In this document: positions 25,163-37,081 of the stretch, piece after piece
Position numbering within the stretch: the stretch's first letter is position 1
How the letters are laid out: every line of letters begins with the position of its first letter
Source of the DNA: Lingula anatina
Taxonomy: Eukaryota; Brachiopoda; Lingulata; Lingulida; Lingulidae
DNA length: 64,000 nt
NCBI RefSeq assembly: GCF_001039355.2
Contig: NW_019773803.1
Location: 362,091 to 426,090, forward strand
Direction: 5' to 3'
The notes under the pieces: generated by a model
The model's database searches: none
What the model was told of the DNA's origin: nothing
The model's input: the letters and a program-made list of their open reading frames with translations, nothing else
Translations under genes and position numbers: made by a program

Positions 25163-26921
25163 TGAACTAAGTCCCCTAAGAAGTGACGGTGGCCTTATGT
25201 CCCACAGAGGAATGATGATGATGAAGTCCCCTTATTTGTGTGGTGTGCATTTATTAATAACCAAAAATGGACAAAATCGGCAACTGTTTTTTAGCTGCTG
25301 ATAGTTAGCTGACTTGAAAATGTTCCAGTTAAATGTTTTGTTTAAACAAAAATGGGACTATTTGTTGATTGTAGATATATAGTTGTCTTATACTTAACTA
25401 GAACTCTCTCTAAAATATATCTACACAGAAAAAAACATCATTACCTGGCATGTTGACAGGGAACCTAGAAGATATCTCGCCGCCTGATATCACAGAATAT
25501 CATAATAAATTGAATCTGATTTCTCTTCCTTTCCCTGCTTATAAGCGAAGTCACCTCTACTGTACGTTGTTAAGTCCAAAACGATATTGACATTTCAGAG
25601 CTGAGCACCTTAATACAGAAGAAAAGCCTAAATGAAAAGTCGATGCAGTTTGAATCTCAGTAGACTATATATTGTAAAGGCTTCTGTCAGCTGTGCAGAA
25701 TCATTGTGCCAACCTGATTGATTGAGTTTGCTATTGTTACACCTTAGAATAGGCCCCTTTCTTGCTCCGGCTTTATAAAGTCGTCACAAGTACCGTGAAC
25801 ACCAAAATGCTCTCTGAGCCAAAATCAATACATCGGAAAAGTTGAAAGACAATAATAGGCCCACAATGCCGATTAAAGAAACAAACTACCAGTTGCGTGG
25901 TTTTTGATACACCCCTTTTTAGAGAGTAAACAGAGGTTGTTCATGAACTTTGTGAAGATTGTTGAATCACCCCCTTGGCCTGTATTTACTGTTGTTGGCT
26001 GTTTCTTCTCTTCTGGAACAAACTCGCTCCAAGAGGGGTCAGTGAGGAAGGTGAGCTCACTAGCAACAGGCAGAGAGCAGGATTACCCAGAGAAAACTAG
26101 TTCACACTTAAAAACGCCTTCTCTTCGTCATCTCGCGCATCCCATTTCTGAAAAGCCAGAATATCCCTACTGCAGGAGCAGAGCATGAATTAAGAGTGTC
26201 AAACAAAATTTGTCCAGGAGTAATAGGGACATTTGACCGCTTTTTCTCTTATCTATTCCTTCCATTTCTTAAGCTGCTTCTTTCCATCTTTGTTTATAAT
26301 ACATTTATATTTGATAACTCTTTTTCACTCCCTCTCCAATTAACGACCTTGCTACGATCTTGTGAGGGTCAGTGACGTAACTAAGTGAATAATTGATACC
26401 TGTGATACTTGATTGACACAGTCTCTTAATTAATGGATTTCACATTGTGTAGTTTATCTTGATCGAAATCTGACTTCGGTGGACTCTTTGGAAATAAACA
26501 ACTTTTCATACACCACGATGAATGTTGTGGTATTTGTTTTTACTTTTCTTCCATTTTTCATATTAAATGAATCGGTGACAAAATATCAACATGTAAATTA
26601 ACTATGGTCATCTTCTGTAACTTACTGTTTAACTTGTTTAACAGAATTATGAAACTTTTGCCATTAGTTTCAAACACTGAAATAGTTGTGAAAAATAAAA
26701 GGCAACAAATGATGTGTCTTTTGAAACTGTAAAAATCTTGAACTGCACCTAAATTTTGCAGTGAAACTCATGACTAATATCCAATATCACAACAGGGACC
26801 AAGTGAGGAAAAGGTACAAAATCACATACAAATCCGATTTAAACTACAGTACCTGCTTAAGATCTGACACGTTTTCCAGTACATCTGCATCATAACTGGG
26901 TTTACCATTGTCCAAAGACAT
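22462..26921 (-). CDS. Unrecognised 713-aa, largely disordered protein, 2 exons
   Basis: Exon 1 (26921-26853) encodes MSLDNGKPSYDADVLENVS and four more residues, in phase 0 with a GTACTG donor. Exon 2 (24534-22462) is one 2,073-base coding block after a TTTCAG acceptor. The splice adds 34 residues before the first Met of the long frame, and the join is in frame. Residues 30-75 (SLSQAVDFYDRRRTRHYGY) look folded or motif-like. The middle is rich in Lys, Ser and Asn with basic clusters (GRGKRRRSNGK) that could be nuclear localisation signals. The C-terminal third is Pro/Thr/Ser/Gln-rich, ending SPYEYQVY. No catalytic motif, membrane segment or signal peptide is seen. The long uninterrupted frame argues that it is a real gene; the function is unknown. 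Confidence 0.75.
24535..26852 (-). other. 2.3-kb intron of the 713-aa gene
   Basis: Contains a poly-T tract (about 25128-25160) and short open frames without resemblance to known proteins. The frame at 25904-26188 (94 codons) has no supporting signals. Confidence 0.6.
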
Positions 26922-28960
26922 TGTGGAAAAATTGCTGCAAGACGATTTCTACAGGCAGCGAAAGTCTTGATGGTTTTTTCGCCTACGTCGGGTGACAGAG
27001 ACAGATTGATTTTATCATAAGGGTTCTAATTACGACACATTTCTCATAAACCCATTTCCGCTCTTATCGAATGTATGCCTGTCGACTATCGCTTTCAGTT
27101 CCGTTTGAATGATTAGCCGGAAATTTAGCAGAAGAATATGTTTTAATTTTCACAGTATTTGGCTTATGACAAGTCGCAAAATTGCCTTGCAAACTTATTG
27201 ACTAGTGTTATGCTGAATGTAAACGTGGATTGCAAAATACAGTTTTAGCTACTGTCTTATTTGCGGCTCTATTATTTTTCCTGCATCTATCCTTTGGCAT
27301 GCTTAAAATATAACACTAGAAAATTATTGACATTTTGGATACTTTTTATATAAGGTCAGTCATCTATGATAGGTTAAGATTTTGTTAAAACTATTTACAC
27401 CTTTGATATTGATAAGAACGGTTAACCTATATCAGAACTAGTCTACGTGTATCTGTATTGTATGTGAATACTGAATAGTAACATGTTCGTTATATACACG
27501 TACATAATTTATGTATCAATTGTTTGTTGTGTATACGTACATTTATATTACTGTTTGAATATAGCTGTAAGGGACTCACGTTTTATAAAGTTTTTTCTTA
27601 AATATTGAGGGACAACAACACAGTTCAGGTCAGCTACCTGTAACTAAAGCTACCTTAAAGTCTAGCTTTGCATAACAAGAAAAATTGTCGCTCACCGTGA
27701 TTTCATGTTACTGCAGCAGTCAGCGCTTTGGCAGTTTAGCAAAGGCTACATCTCATCAAAGGTTTTAAGGAAATTTGCTGTGTCCAGACTGGCCGTAATG
27801 ACGCACTTACAGGTGTATAGTTAGTTAGTACCGGCCACGCTCACCAAGAGTGAACCCACTCGTTGGGAAGGTAACTCGAGAAGAATGCTTTTGAATGCCA
27901 CCTACAATCTCAAGAGGGAGAAGAAAGGAAAAAAGTAATACACAGGTGGACGTACAAGTATAAAAACTAACAATCCCACTAAAATAGAATTTTGACAAAG
28001 CTATGATATCACAGTTTAGTGAAGTTTATTTTAACCAATATTCTGCTCCATCTTTGAGAAGTGTTTTTCTATTTTTCTTTTCTTCTCCCTTGCCGCCACT
28101 TAACTGATCTCAAGGAACAGTCACTATAAAGCATAAATACGTTTTCACTTTTGTTTGAAATCTATGCAGTAGGTTGGATAAATCATATGCTCGATACATC
28201 TATTGTTGTTTTTCAATATTTATGATGCAGCTTTGTAAACAAACGCAACATGCTTATGTGTATACACCAACCTGCTGTATTTACGTGGCATCTGTGTGGA
28301 CTTGTTTTATTTGTTCGCTGTTTGTCTTTCACCAGCTAGAAACCCAGGGCAGGACCTTCTACAACCATTGCTTCATTAGTTGTTGTGATAAAATGAAAGA
28401 ATTTCGCATACTTTATTATAAGCGTTTGGTATCATCATGCATTCTTTTTATATTCTAACAACAAGACAGGAACAAGAACAAGACAACAAGAACAGTGGTG
28501 TATACTTTCCGTCTGCTGCAGACGGTAAGGTTTAATAATATATGATCTTTAAAAATAAAGCACGATACTTCATACACGACTTAAGTATATATCGAGAAAT
28601 ACATGCTTCATTGTTGCATAACGTCCACGCAAGTTGCTAAAATACATAAAGGCAGTAGCTAATGTAGTAATGCACTAGTTGTGAAAATAAAATTGTGCAG
28701 GCCCTATACACCGTCGCAACTAAAGCAATCAAGTATCATCGGTTCACCTTTCATCACTGTGCTGGATGACAATGGCATTTGTTATATGAAAGATGTGAAA
28801 TAATGCAGGTTACAATGACATGTACCAAAGGAAAAATGAGGACGGGAAAAGGAGGTGGGGGGGGGGGGGGGGCAGCTGATAAGTTTTCTAAGCTTTAAAG
28901 GTAACCCCTTCTCTTCCCTCCCTAAAATATATATAACGAGGGAGACGCCTCAAAACCACC
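26922..28960. other. Intergenic, probable promoter of the 713-aa gene at its left edge
   Basis: No gene is recognised over about 2 kb. A run of G (about 28857-28872) is the only simple repeat of note. Confidence 0.45.
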
Positions 28961-28964
28961 CAGC

Positions 28965-29382
28965 AGGCATAGTTGCGTTGGATCAACGTTGAAAACAGGT
29001 TGATACGTTTAATTGCCGTTGATCTACCTAAATTCAACGTAAAACCAACGTCTATCCAGCCACGTCGAAACACCGCCATAATGTGACGTTGACTCAACGT
29101 TGTATTTTGGTCAATGACACAACCTTGCAGTTATGGATTGTAATTTAAAATATTAATTATTAGTGAAAACGTGATACTTTGTTTATCAATACTGTAACTA
29201 AATTTATCAAAGTAATAACAAAATGGTTTTAAAGTAAAAGTGACAGTTGTTTTGTGTCTTAAGTTAACTAGTGAATTTTCTTAACTTGTTATTCAATCCA
29301 ACGTTTATTCAATGTCTTCTCAACGTTATGGTTCAACGTTGTTTCAACGTTAAAACAACATAATTTGCCCGTTGGGCAAACA
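28965..29382. repeat. CAACGTTG-rich dispersed repeat
   Basis: The palindrome CAACGTTG or close variants recurs many times at both ends, starting CCAGCAGGCATAGTTGCG and ending CCCGTTGGGCAAAC, around a unique AT-rich centre. A second fragment lies at 49545-49625. It looks like a non-autonomous foldback or MITE family. Confidence 0.55.
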
Positions 29383-30207
29383 CCACACTAATAACGCTCT
29401 AGTCTACATATGTGGCCTTAACAAAATCCCACGTCTTTTCAAACATTGTGAAGTACAGAGCCTTCAAATGTGGAAACGAAGTGGTAAATATGTTATCATT
29501 ATTATCAATTATATTTGACAACAATGCGTGCGCATGCTTCTTGGCCTATTTGTATTTTGGAAATCGCAGGTTAAGGACTACAGAGTAAACGCCTGCGAAT
29601 AAGCTCAACGAGCCGAGCACTCATTAACAAATTTGACCGTTTACACGCACGCTGTGTTTCAGGGCGACAGATTGATTTTTCACAGATATTCACAGATGTG
29701 TCTAGATAAATACACAGTCATTTTGGTCTGATGTCACCTCAGCAAAAAATGTCCACAATAATACTGCGGCCCTGGTAGAGGTTATGTTTTAGGCATGGTT
29801 TTTCAAATCTCTCATTCTCTAAATCGCTTGTGGGATATTTTTTCATGAATTTTCTTTAATGTCTACTTACAACATTGGGTCATACATAGGCATATAGTAA
29901 GAAGATCCTCATACATATTTTATCTGCATATCTTTCGGTCCACGGATCAACTTGTATGAATGCGCTCTATGTCTACTTGGTTTTCCGTCATATGCTGTAA
30001 TGTTTGCAAGAGTCGCATGTTCTTCGTTAAGAACAAGCATTAACCTGCCTGTGCAACAAAGCAGAACTGCATAGATCAGGTACTATGATCTGCATAGAGC
30101 AGTAGTTATCAACCTGTTCTATTGCTGCAGGTCGGCTGTTCGGTCCGAGTATATCTGAGAATACATAAAATTTGGATTTAGCGAGAACCACCACATCCAC
30201 ACTTGTC
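29383..30207. other. Upstream region of the first dehydrogenase gene
   Basis: No gene is seen. Presumed to contain the promoter; no clear TATA box or initiator could be assigned. Confidence 0.35.
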
Positions 30208-31257
30208 ATGCTGAGGCATCTCATACGCTTTGGCATTTCCGCACGCGTCGTTAGAATCCAATGCTCATCGTTTAGCACATCGGCTGTCAGTTATGCTAAT
30301 GTTGGTGTAATAGGAGCCGGGCAAGTTGGGCGTGCTGTAGCTCTTGGCCTCCTTATGGGCGGGCACAGCGTGTCTGTGACGGATCCAAGTACCCTGAACG
30401 CCAAGGAATTGACCGAGAAAGGAGCAAAATGGGTAGACACCGCATCAGAAGTCGTGGCTGGGAAAGAGGTCGTGATTACAGCTTTGCCAGCTCCACCTCA
30501 CATAAGGCAGATTATGGAGGAAGAGGGCGTTCTTTATAAAATCAAAAAAGGCGCATGCTGGATCGACCACACCACTACAGACGCCGACGAAACTAAGCGC
30601 CTTGCAGTCATAGCTCAGGGCAGAGGATTGAAAATGCTTGAAGCTCCGTTGTCAGGAGGCCTAGAGCTTTTGAAAACTGGACTTATGACTGTTTTCGTGG
30701 GTGGAGACTCCGAAGATATGAAAATGTACGAATCATTTATTAAATCATACACAGGGTCACTGTTGTACATGGGCCCTATGGGAAGCGCAAGCGTCGTCAA
30801 GGTTATCAGCAACATGTTGTGTGCCGTTCACATGGTTGTGGCAGGAGAGTCAGCTATGATAGCCAAGAGGCACGGAATCAACCTGCAGGCTTTCTTTGAT
30901 GGCATTCGAGCCTCGGCTGGCAATTCCTTCGTCTTCGAAACTGAAGCTCCTCTCATGTTTAACGGCTCTTTTGATCCAGGGTTCAAAATAGCACTGCACT
31001 GCAAAGATCTTGATCTTGGAAGGAAACTAGCGTTCGACGCCAAAGTCCCGATAGAAGTTTTGGGGCTGGTCGAACAAATTTATAGACGGGCGATGCACAA
31101 GTATGGTGAAGATGCCGGTAGTGCCCATCCACCAAAGCTCTTGGAGGATGATTTGAAAGAGCCGCTTCGTCAGGAGGGATATGATAACTGGTATTACACT
31201 ATTGAAAAAGTACAAGGTGGCGGGATTGCTGTGGTGCACAAATTTGATAAAAAATAA
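30208..31257 (+). CDS. 3-hydroxyisobutyrate dehydrogenase-like, intronless copy 1
   Basis: An NAD(P)-dependent beta-hydroxyacid dehydrogenase of 349 aa, probably mitochondrial. It could oxidise 3-hydroxyisobutyrate (valine breakdown) or a related hydroxyacid. Residues 1-30 form an Arg/Ser-rich leader (RVVRIQC, FSTSAVS) typical of mitochondrial import. The Rossmann loop GAGQVG is at 36-41, IDHTTTD at 119-125, the substrate loop EAPLSGG at 145-151, and the catalytic Lys198 with Asn202 in VVKVISN. The loop GAGQVG departs from the usual GLGxMG of true HIBADH, so the substrate is uncertain. The start chosen is the Met shared with the second copy; an in-frame ATG at 30172 would add 12 residues. The absence of introns contrasts with every other secure gene here except the other copy, suggesting retroposition or lateral origin. 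Confidence 0.85.
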   Translation: MLRHLIRFGISARVVRIQCSSFSTSAVSYANVGVIGAGQVGRAVALGLLMGGHSVSVTDPSTLNAKELTEKGAKWVDTASEVVAGKEVVITALPAPPHIRQIMEEEGVLYKIKKGACWIDHTTTDADETKRLAVIAQGRGLKMLEAPLSGGLELLKTGLMTVFVGGDSEDMKMYESFIKSYTGSLLYMGPMGSASVVKVISNMLCAVHMVVAGESAMIAKRHGINLQAFFDGIRASAGNSFVFETEAPLMFNGSFDPGFKIALHCKDLDLGRKLAFDAKVPIEVLGLVEQIYRRAMHKYGEDAGSAHPPKLLEDDLKEPLRQEGYDNWYYTIEKVQGGGIAVVHKFDKK

Positions 31258-31565
31258 ACTGACATTACGCACGCGCTCTTAAATGGCGTGGGCTATTTCA
31301 GTACCCTTACTAATAACAACAGATATGTCATGAACATGTTTTAATATTTATAATTAATGTATTAAAAACATGTTGTAAAATAGTAATATGATACATGTTC
31401 ACCCTTATTAATGATGACATTCTTCAAAAAATCCTGATATAATTATTTGTAAGTGCACTGCACTGTACTTATTGTCACAAATTCTTCGATATTGCTCCCC
31501 CTAGAAATGAGGAATAAACAAGCAATGAGGAATAATTGAGGAATAAACGAAAGTGTGACAAAATC

Positions 31566-31590
31566 TTATATATATATATATATATATATA
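31566..31590. repeat. (TA)n microsatellite
   Basis: A pure TA tract directly before the duplicated 31591-32108 block. Confidence 0.9.
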
Positions 31591-32108
31591 TTGAGGTTCA
31601 GGAGAGTAAAACTTTGATACAAACTTCTTCATTTGGGACCCTAAAATAATCAAGCATAGTTTGCAATCTGTGCACTAGGCCTACATATTTTAAGAGCATG
31701 TGACCTCATTTGCACCTCTATATTGGGTTTGGGTGTTTATTCGTCCAAGTTTGAACGGTACTACAATGCAAACTCTCTCATTTTGAGTAAGGGCTCAGTA
31801 GGACCTCGTTTACTGCGGGCCCTGGCTTAAAGTCCCTTCTGTCTGCCTTATGTGAAACCATTAAGGGAAGTTTGGGGGTAGGGAGTCGATGAGCATAAAA
31901 GCGTATAATTAATGTGAATTAAAGCTCTCAAATGCGAAATACCTTCTCCATGAAAGGATGATAATCAGTCATGGTGGGTTTGCCGAGCTTGAATATGCTA
32001 TACAATGCAAATTAACACTAAAGACACGTGAAGTGCATTAACGACTAAAGGAACATTTTGTAAAAGTGACGATAATGTGAAGAGAATTATTTGTTGTCAT
32101 CCCTACTA
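31591..32108. repeat. 0.5-kb duplicated segment, copy 1
   Basis: Nearly identical to 35320-35829, starting TTGAGGTTCAGGAGAG and ending ATCCCTACTA. Copy 1 ends exactly at a single N (32109). It lies 3' of the first dehydrogenase gene, whereas copy 2 lies 5' of the second, so the two are not parts of one simple tandem unit. Confidence 0.85.
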
Positions 32109-32109
32109 N

Positions 32110-32153
<44 letters not shown>

Positions 32154-32420
32154 TAGGTGGTTAGAGTTGAAGAGCCTGTGTAACAAATCTAAACAGAATG
32201 GCAAGCCCTGTGAACAAATATGCTCCAGTCACTGGCAGTTACAGGCCAATAAATGAACTCTTGCTTTCAGATCAAGAAGCGAACTTGTGAAAAGGAGCCA
32301 AGTCCCCGGAGTGTAATTTCATGGTGGAATCTCTCAAAATATAACTGTATCACTTAGATCACGCAACCTCAGTTGAGCGATCTATCTATGTTACCTGGAA
32401 TCTTGGAGAGCCTTCACATA

Positions 32421-32652
32421 CACCCATCGTACTTACTGGATCGATCTAACTCTGTGGAGATTGTCCCTGAATTGCATTCAGTGTAAGCGGCCTAAATAGC
32501 TGGCACGCCTACTCAAGTTGCTATGGGGTAATTAACGATAGTCAATTACCCCCTAGTTACTCAAATGGGCGTGCCAGACCATCACGCTGATTTCCCTGAA
32601 AGCAATTTAGCGAGTAGTCCGATCCTGCTAGTACGACGGGTTTATGGGAACG
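32421..32652. repeat. Foldback repeat copy D
   Basis: Arms pair as CACGCCTACT...AATTAAC versus AATTACCCCCTAG...GGGCGTG. The outer ends are CCCATCGTACTTACTGGATCG and GATCCTGCTAGTACGACGGG. It is the best preserved member of the family in the window. Confidence 0.7.
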
Positions 32653-32886
32653 CAGTCTTGGACGAATAAAACAAATAAACCCAATATAGAGGTGCATTTC
32701 ACATGCTCGAAGTATCAAAAAATAAAATTGAATGAATTTGAAGTTGTTATGTATTCAATTTTTTAAACATACAAGTGTATAGAACAAGTAATCCACGGCT
32801 GTCTCAATTTTACATCCACATTGTATTTTTACTATGTCTATACATCATGTAAAGAGCCTGAATTGTAACGTATGTTCCGGTAATGT

Positions 32887-34744
32887 CACCCTGAGCTTCA
32901 GAGATAACTTGACACTAACCTCTTCACTATAGCCTATCTTCATCGTGTCAAGTTACCTCTGACGAAAATAGTTTGACCTAGTTTATATAAGCCAATCGAA
33001 TCCAAGTTTCAAAATTTTTCACCAGTTTGGTGAAAACGCTGATTGGTTGATCGTCAATCGGCAATCCTCGGCTGATTCCGCAAGCTCCATACTAACAACA
33101 AAGTTATTGTCGAGTGCGGAGACATCCGAGTAGTTCCGAGTGCATAACCCTACACAAAGAAAGCATGGTGTCTCCTACGAGTGACTACGTAAAATAATGT
33201 GTTAAGTTATCTCTTGATTCTTTGCAAAATATGAGTATATCGGAGTTGAAACCAGAGCAGTTTGAGGCCCTGCATCATTATCTACTGAGGGATGATGTAT
33301 TTTGCGTGCTGCCTTATCTTTGATTGGTCCGGATTTGAACAAAGCGCGCTTTGACTCGTTCGCGTTCATTGGCTAGANNNNNNNNNNNNNNNNNNNNNNN
33401 NNNNNNNNNNNNNNNNNNNNNNNNNNNNNNNNNNNNNNNNNNNNNNNNNNNNNNNNNNNNNNNNNNNNNNNNNNNNNNNNNNNNNNNNNNNNNNNNNNNN
33501 NNNNNNNNNNNNNNNNNNNNNNNNNNNNNNNNNNNNNNNNNNNNNNNNNNNNNNNNNNNNNNNNNNNNNNNNNNNNNNNNNNNNNNNNNNNNNNNNNNNN
33601 NNNNNNNNNNNNNNNNNNNNNNNNNNNNNNNNNNNNNNNNNNNNNNNNNNNNNNNNNNNNNNNNNNNNNNNNNNNNNNNNNNNNNNNNNNNNNNNNNNNN
33701 NNNNNNNNNNNNNNNNNNNNNNNNNNNNNNNNNNNNNNNNNNNNNNNNNNNNNNNNNNNNNNNNNNNNNNNNNNNNNNNNNNNNNNNNNNNNNNNNNNNN
33801 NNNNNNNNNNNNNNNNNNNNNNNNNNNNNNNNNNNNNNNNNNNNNNNNNNNNNNNNNNNNNNNNNNNNNNNNNNNNNNNNNNNNNNNNNNNNNNNNNNNN
33901 NNNNNNNNNNNNNNNNNNNNNNNNNNNNNNNNNNNNNNNNNNNNNNNNNNNNNNNNNNNNNNNNNNNNNNNNNNNNNNNNNNNNNNNNNNNNNNNNNNNN
34001 NNNNNNNNNNNNNNNNNNNNNNNNNNNNNNNNNNNNNNNNNNNNNNNNNNNNNNNNNNNNNNNNNNNNNNNNNNNNNNNNNNNNNNNNNNNNNNNNNNNN
34101 NNNNNNNNNNNNNNNNNNNNNNNNNNNNNNNNNNNNNNNNNNNNNNNNNNATAGCCTATCTTCATCGTGTCAAGTTACCTCTGACGAAAATAGTTTGACC
34201 TAGTTTATATAAGCCAATCGAATCCAAGTTTCAAAATTTTTCACCAGTTTGGTGAAAACGCTGATTGGTTGATCGTCAATCGGCAATCCTCGGCTGATTC
34301 CGCAAGCTCCATACTAACAACAAAGTTATTGTCGAGTGCGGAGACATCCGAGTAGTTCCGAGTGCATAACCCTACACAAAGAAAGCATGGTGTCTCCTAC
34401 GAGTGACTACGTAAAATAATGTGTTAAGTTATCTCTTGATTCTTTGCAAAATATGAGTATATCGGAGTTGAAACCAGAGCAGTTTGAGGCCCTGCATCAT
34501 TATCTACTGAGGGATGATGTATTTTGCGTGCTGCCTTATCTTTGATTGGTCCGGATTTGAACAAAGCGCGCTTTGACTCGTTCGCGTTCATTGGCTAGAA
34601 TCGTTCAATGAGTCATTGAGTGCGGGCTTTAAATTTGATTGGCGGGCGGCGGGGGCAATCGAATGTGGTCAGAGGTAACTTGACACGATGAAGATAGGCT
34701 ATTGTGAAGAGGTTAGTGTCAAGTTATCTCTGAAGCTCAGGGTG
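32887..34744. mobile_element. hAT-like non-autonomous element with 77-bp inverted ends, split by a gap
   Basis: The ends begin CACCCTGAGCTTCAGAG and the mirror image, and pair over about 77 bases with one mismatch. They are flanked by GGTAATGT on both sides (32879-32886 and 34745-34752), an 8-bp target duplication as made by hAT or P-type transposases. Each inverted end can itself form a hairpin (AACTTGACAC...GTGTCAAGTT). No transposase frame is seen. The N run inside is flanked by the same 449 bases on both sides (32929-33377 and 34151-34599), so the real element is probably near 0.64 kb. Confidence 0.85.
33378..34150. other. Assembly gap (773 N)
   Basis: Unknown bases. Sequence before and after the gap repeats itself, so the gap may have zero true length. 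Confidence 0.98.
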
Positions 34745-35319
34745 GGTAATGTATGTTCCGGGGCATATAATTTTAATTTTTTTATCGCGTTCTGATGTAT
34801 TTTGTAGTGATTCAGTCATGGTAATTATACATGACGTAAAGATGTTTTTATAAATATTTACACTGTAACTCAAGGGGCTTAGCGTCATGGCTAATACTAC
34901 GAAAAATTGTCATTAAGTTTTATATTTGCCCAAGTACTTGGTGCAATAGGAAACAGGGTTTTCTGTTGCTGACTGAAAAATATATTGTGAATCCACGAAA
35001 GTTTGACATTTCGGATACAATATTTGGACCAAGGATTGGAAATAGTTTATTTAATGCTTATTTTACTGTCAGTTGGGAGTATTTTACTCCATTTTTAATA
35101 TTCAGTGACAAGCAAACTAAAAGTCTGTCAAAAAATGAACTGTTCTATACAGAAGAATATAATAATTTTTACATCGCTATACTTGTAGGAGATAATTTAA
35201 AGAACAAAACCAGTATTGACTGAATTTTCAAAGTGAGTAAAACGTTTCCACGGCTGGACATTTTGCATTTGTGACAGTTACGTATGTTCCTTTTTGGGAT
35301 TAGACGATAGATCGCACAA

Positions 35320-35829
35320 TTGAGGTTCAGGAGAGTAAAACTTTGATACAAACTTCTTCATTTGGGACCCTAAAATAATCAAGCATAGTTTGCACTAGGC
35401 CTACATATTTTAAGACCATGTGACATCATTTGCACCTCCATATTGGGTTTGGGTGTTTATTCGTCCAAGCTTGAACGGTACTACAATGCAAACTCTCTCA
35501 TTTTGAGTAAGGGCTCAGTAGGAACTCGTTTACTGCGGGCCCTGGCTTAAAGTCCCTTCTGTCTGCCTTATGTGAAACCATTAAGGGAAGTTTGGGGGTA
35601 GGGAGTCGATGAGCATAAAAGCGTATAATTAATGTGAGTTAAAGCTCTCAAATGCGATATACCTTCTCCATTAAAGGAAAATTATTAGTCGTGGTGGGTT
35701 TGCCGAGCTTGAATATGCTATACAATGCAAATTTAACACTAAAGACACGTGAAGTGCATTAACGACTAAAGGAACATTTTGTAAAAGTGACGATAATGTG
35801 AAGAGAATTATTTGCTGTCATCCCTACTA
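35320..35829. repeat. 0.5-kb duplicated segment, copy 2
   Basis: Counterpart of 31591-32108, with a few substitutions and an about 11-bp deletion after AGTTTGCA. It continues into unique sequence at 35830. Confidence 0.85.
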
Positions 35830-35897
35830 GAAAAGTACTTTCCGCTATTTGCAAAGAACCCTATAAGATTTTGCCCTTCAGCAAGATTAAAGATTGA

Positions 35898-35919
35898 TTT
35901 GTGTGTGTGTGTGTGTGTG
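35898..35919. repeat. (TG)n microsatellite
   Basis: A short TG tract. Confidence 0.85.
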
Positions 35920-36707
35920 AACGCCCATAAAGATTAATAATTATGAAGTTATGTTGACCCGCAGTAACAATACTGAAGGACATAAAGGCGGCTTCATTAG
36001 CATTTTGTTTTGGATTAACGGGAATACAAGAACAGTGGTCTCTGACGACATACATGTAGGCCTACATGTATAAACCAGACTAGACGATCAGCGTAACGCA
36101 TTGTTGGTGATGACTGTCCCACTGCCACAACTACAGCAATGTCACAAAGCTGCCCACGCCAGGTGGTGAATTGCTCTTAACGATCAAATCGTGGGGTGCG
36201 GGGCAAATCATCATAAACATGCGCTCAATTTGCTTAGAAAAACGTCTCATCGTTCACCAAATAAAACACAATGATATTAAACAGCGTCTAAACATAGGCG
36301 TGAATAAATACGCCTTGTCTTAGCGGGTAAAGCATACAATGCAGCAATGATTATCAGTGTGTTCGGTCCCATGGCAAGTAACGTGGTAGGACATCTGTCA
36401 CACAGCCTCAGGACTGCGCATGCACTTCCGAGTTTCAGCCACTGTACTGTATTATCATCATGCATTTGTGTATGTTAAATATAAAGTTCTTCTTATACCC
36501 AGGGCGCGGGGTATTGTATCATTGCAATATGGTAATCTGCACATCCCTTAATCATAAATTACCAGTATATTTTACAGTATTTTAACCCCGGCCTAGAAAT
36601 GGGAAGTCCGCGGTCCCATATGATAAGTACAGATTTGGGTTAATCGAAGTATTGGGGTAAGGCTATGGGGCGAATGTCACCTGCACAAAGTAATTGGAAG
36701 CGTACCA

Positions 36708-36897
36708 CGGTTCCCAGAGGACTACCACTCCTGTCACACTGGTGTGACGTCCGGTTCTATTTGTGTCACTTAAATTTTGTGGCACCGTCATTGTGACCTA
36801 CATGTACTTATGCCAAGTAGTGGACCTGTTTTTGCATGCGATACCACTTAAAACGAGCTCACATCTGGTGATTTTGAAACCAAAATGAACATGAAAA
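36708..36897. repeat. 190-bp direct duplication, copy 1
   Basis: Matches 37236-37421 with some divergence; the shared core is GACTACCA.TCCTGTCACAC. A single N (37081) lies between the two copies. Confidence 0.8.
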
Positions 36898-37081
36898 CAA
36901 GGCAGCAAAGCTGTCAAATGTACAGACAAAAACAGGAAATAACTATGCACAAAATAGTCTACTGTCAATTCTGATGCAAAATTTTAATGATTGAATTTGA
37001 CAAACTGCAATGATATGAGTTTATTTCCATTTTTGCAACTTTATTACACAATACACGATAACAAGTTTACCATCATTTTTN

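Noticed and set aside
24993-25301. 102-codon frame with a Phe run
   Set aside because: Crosses a poly-T tract inside an intron; low-complexity artefact.
25904-26188. 94-codon plus frame inside the intron of the 713-aa gene
   Set aside because: No start context, splice signals or family resemblance.
30615-31043. Minus-strand frames opposite the dehydrogenase genes
   Set aside because: Antisense shadows; conserved between copies only because the coding strand is.
33314-34165. Long frames of unknown residues on both strands
   Set aside because: They are translations of the N run and carry no information.
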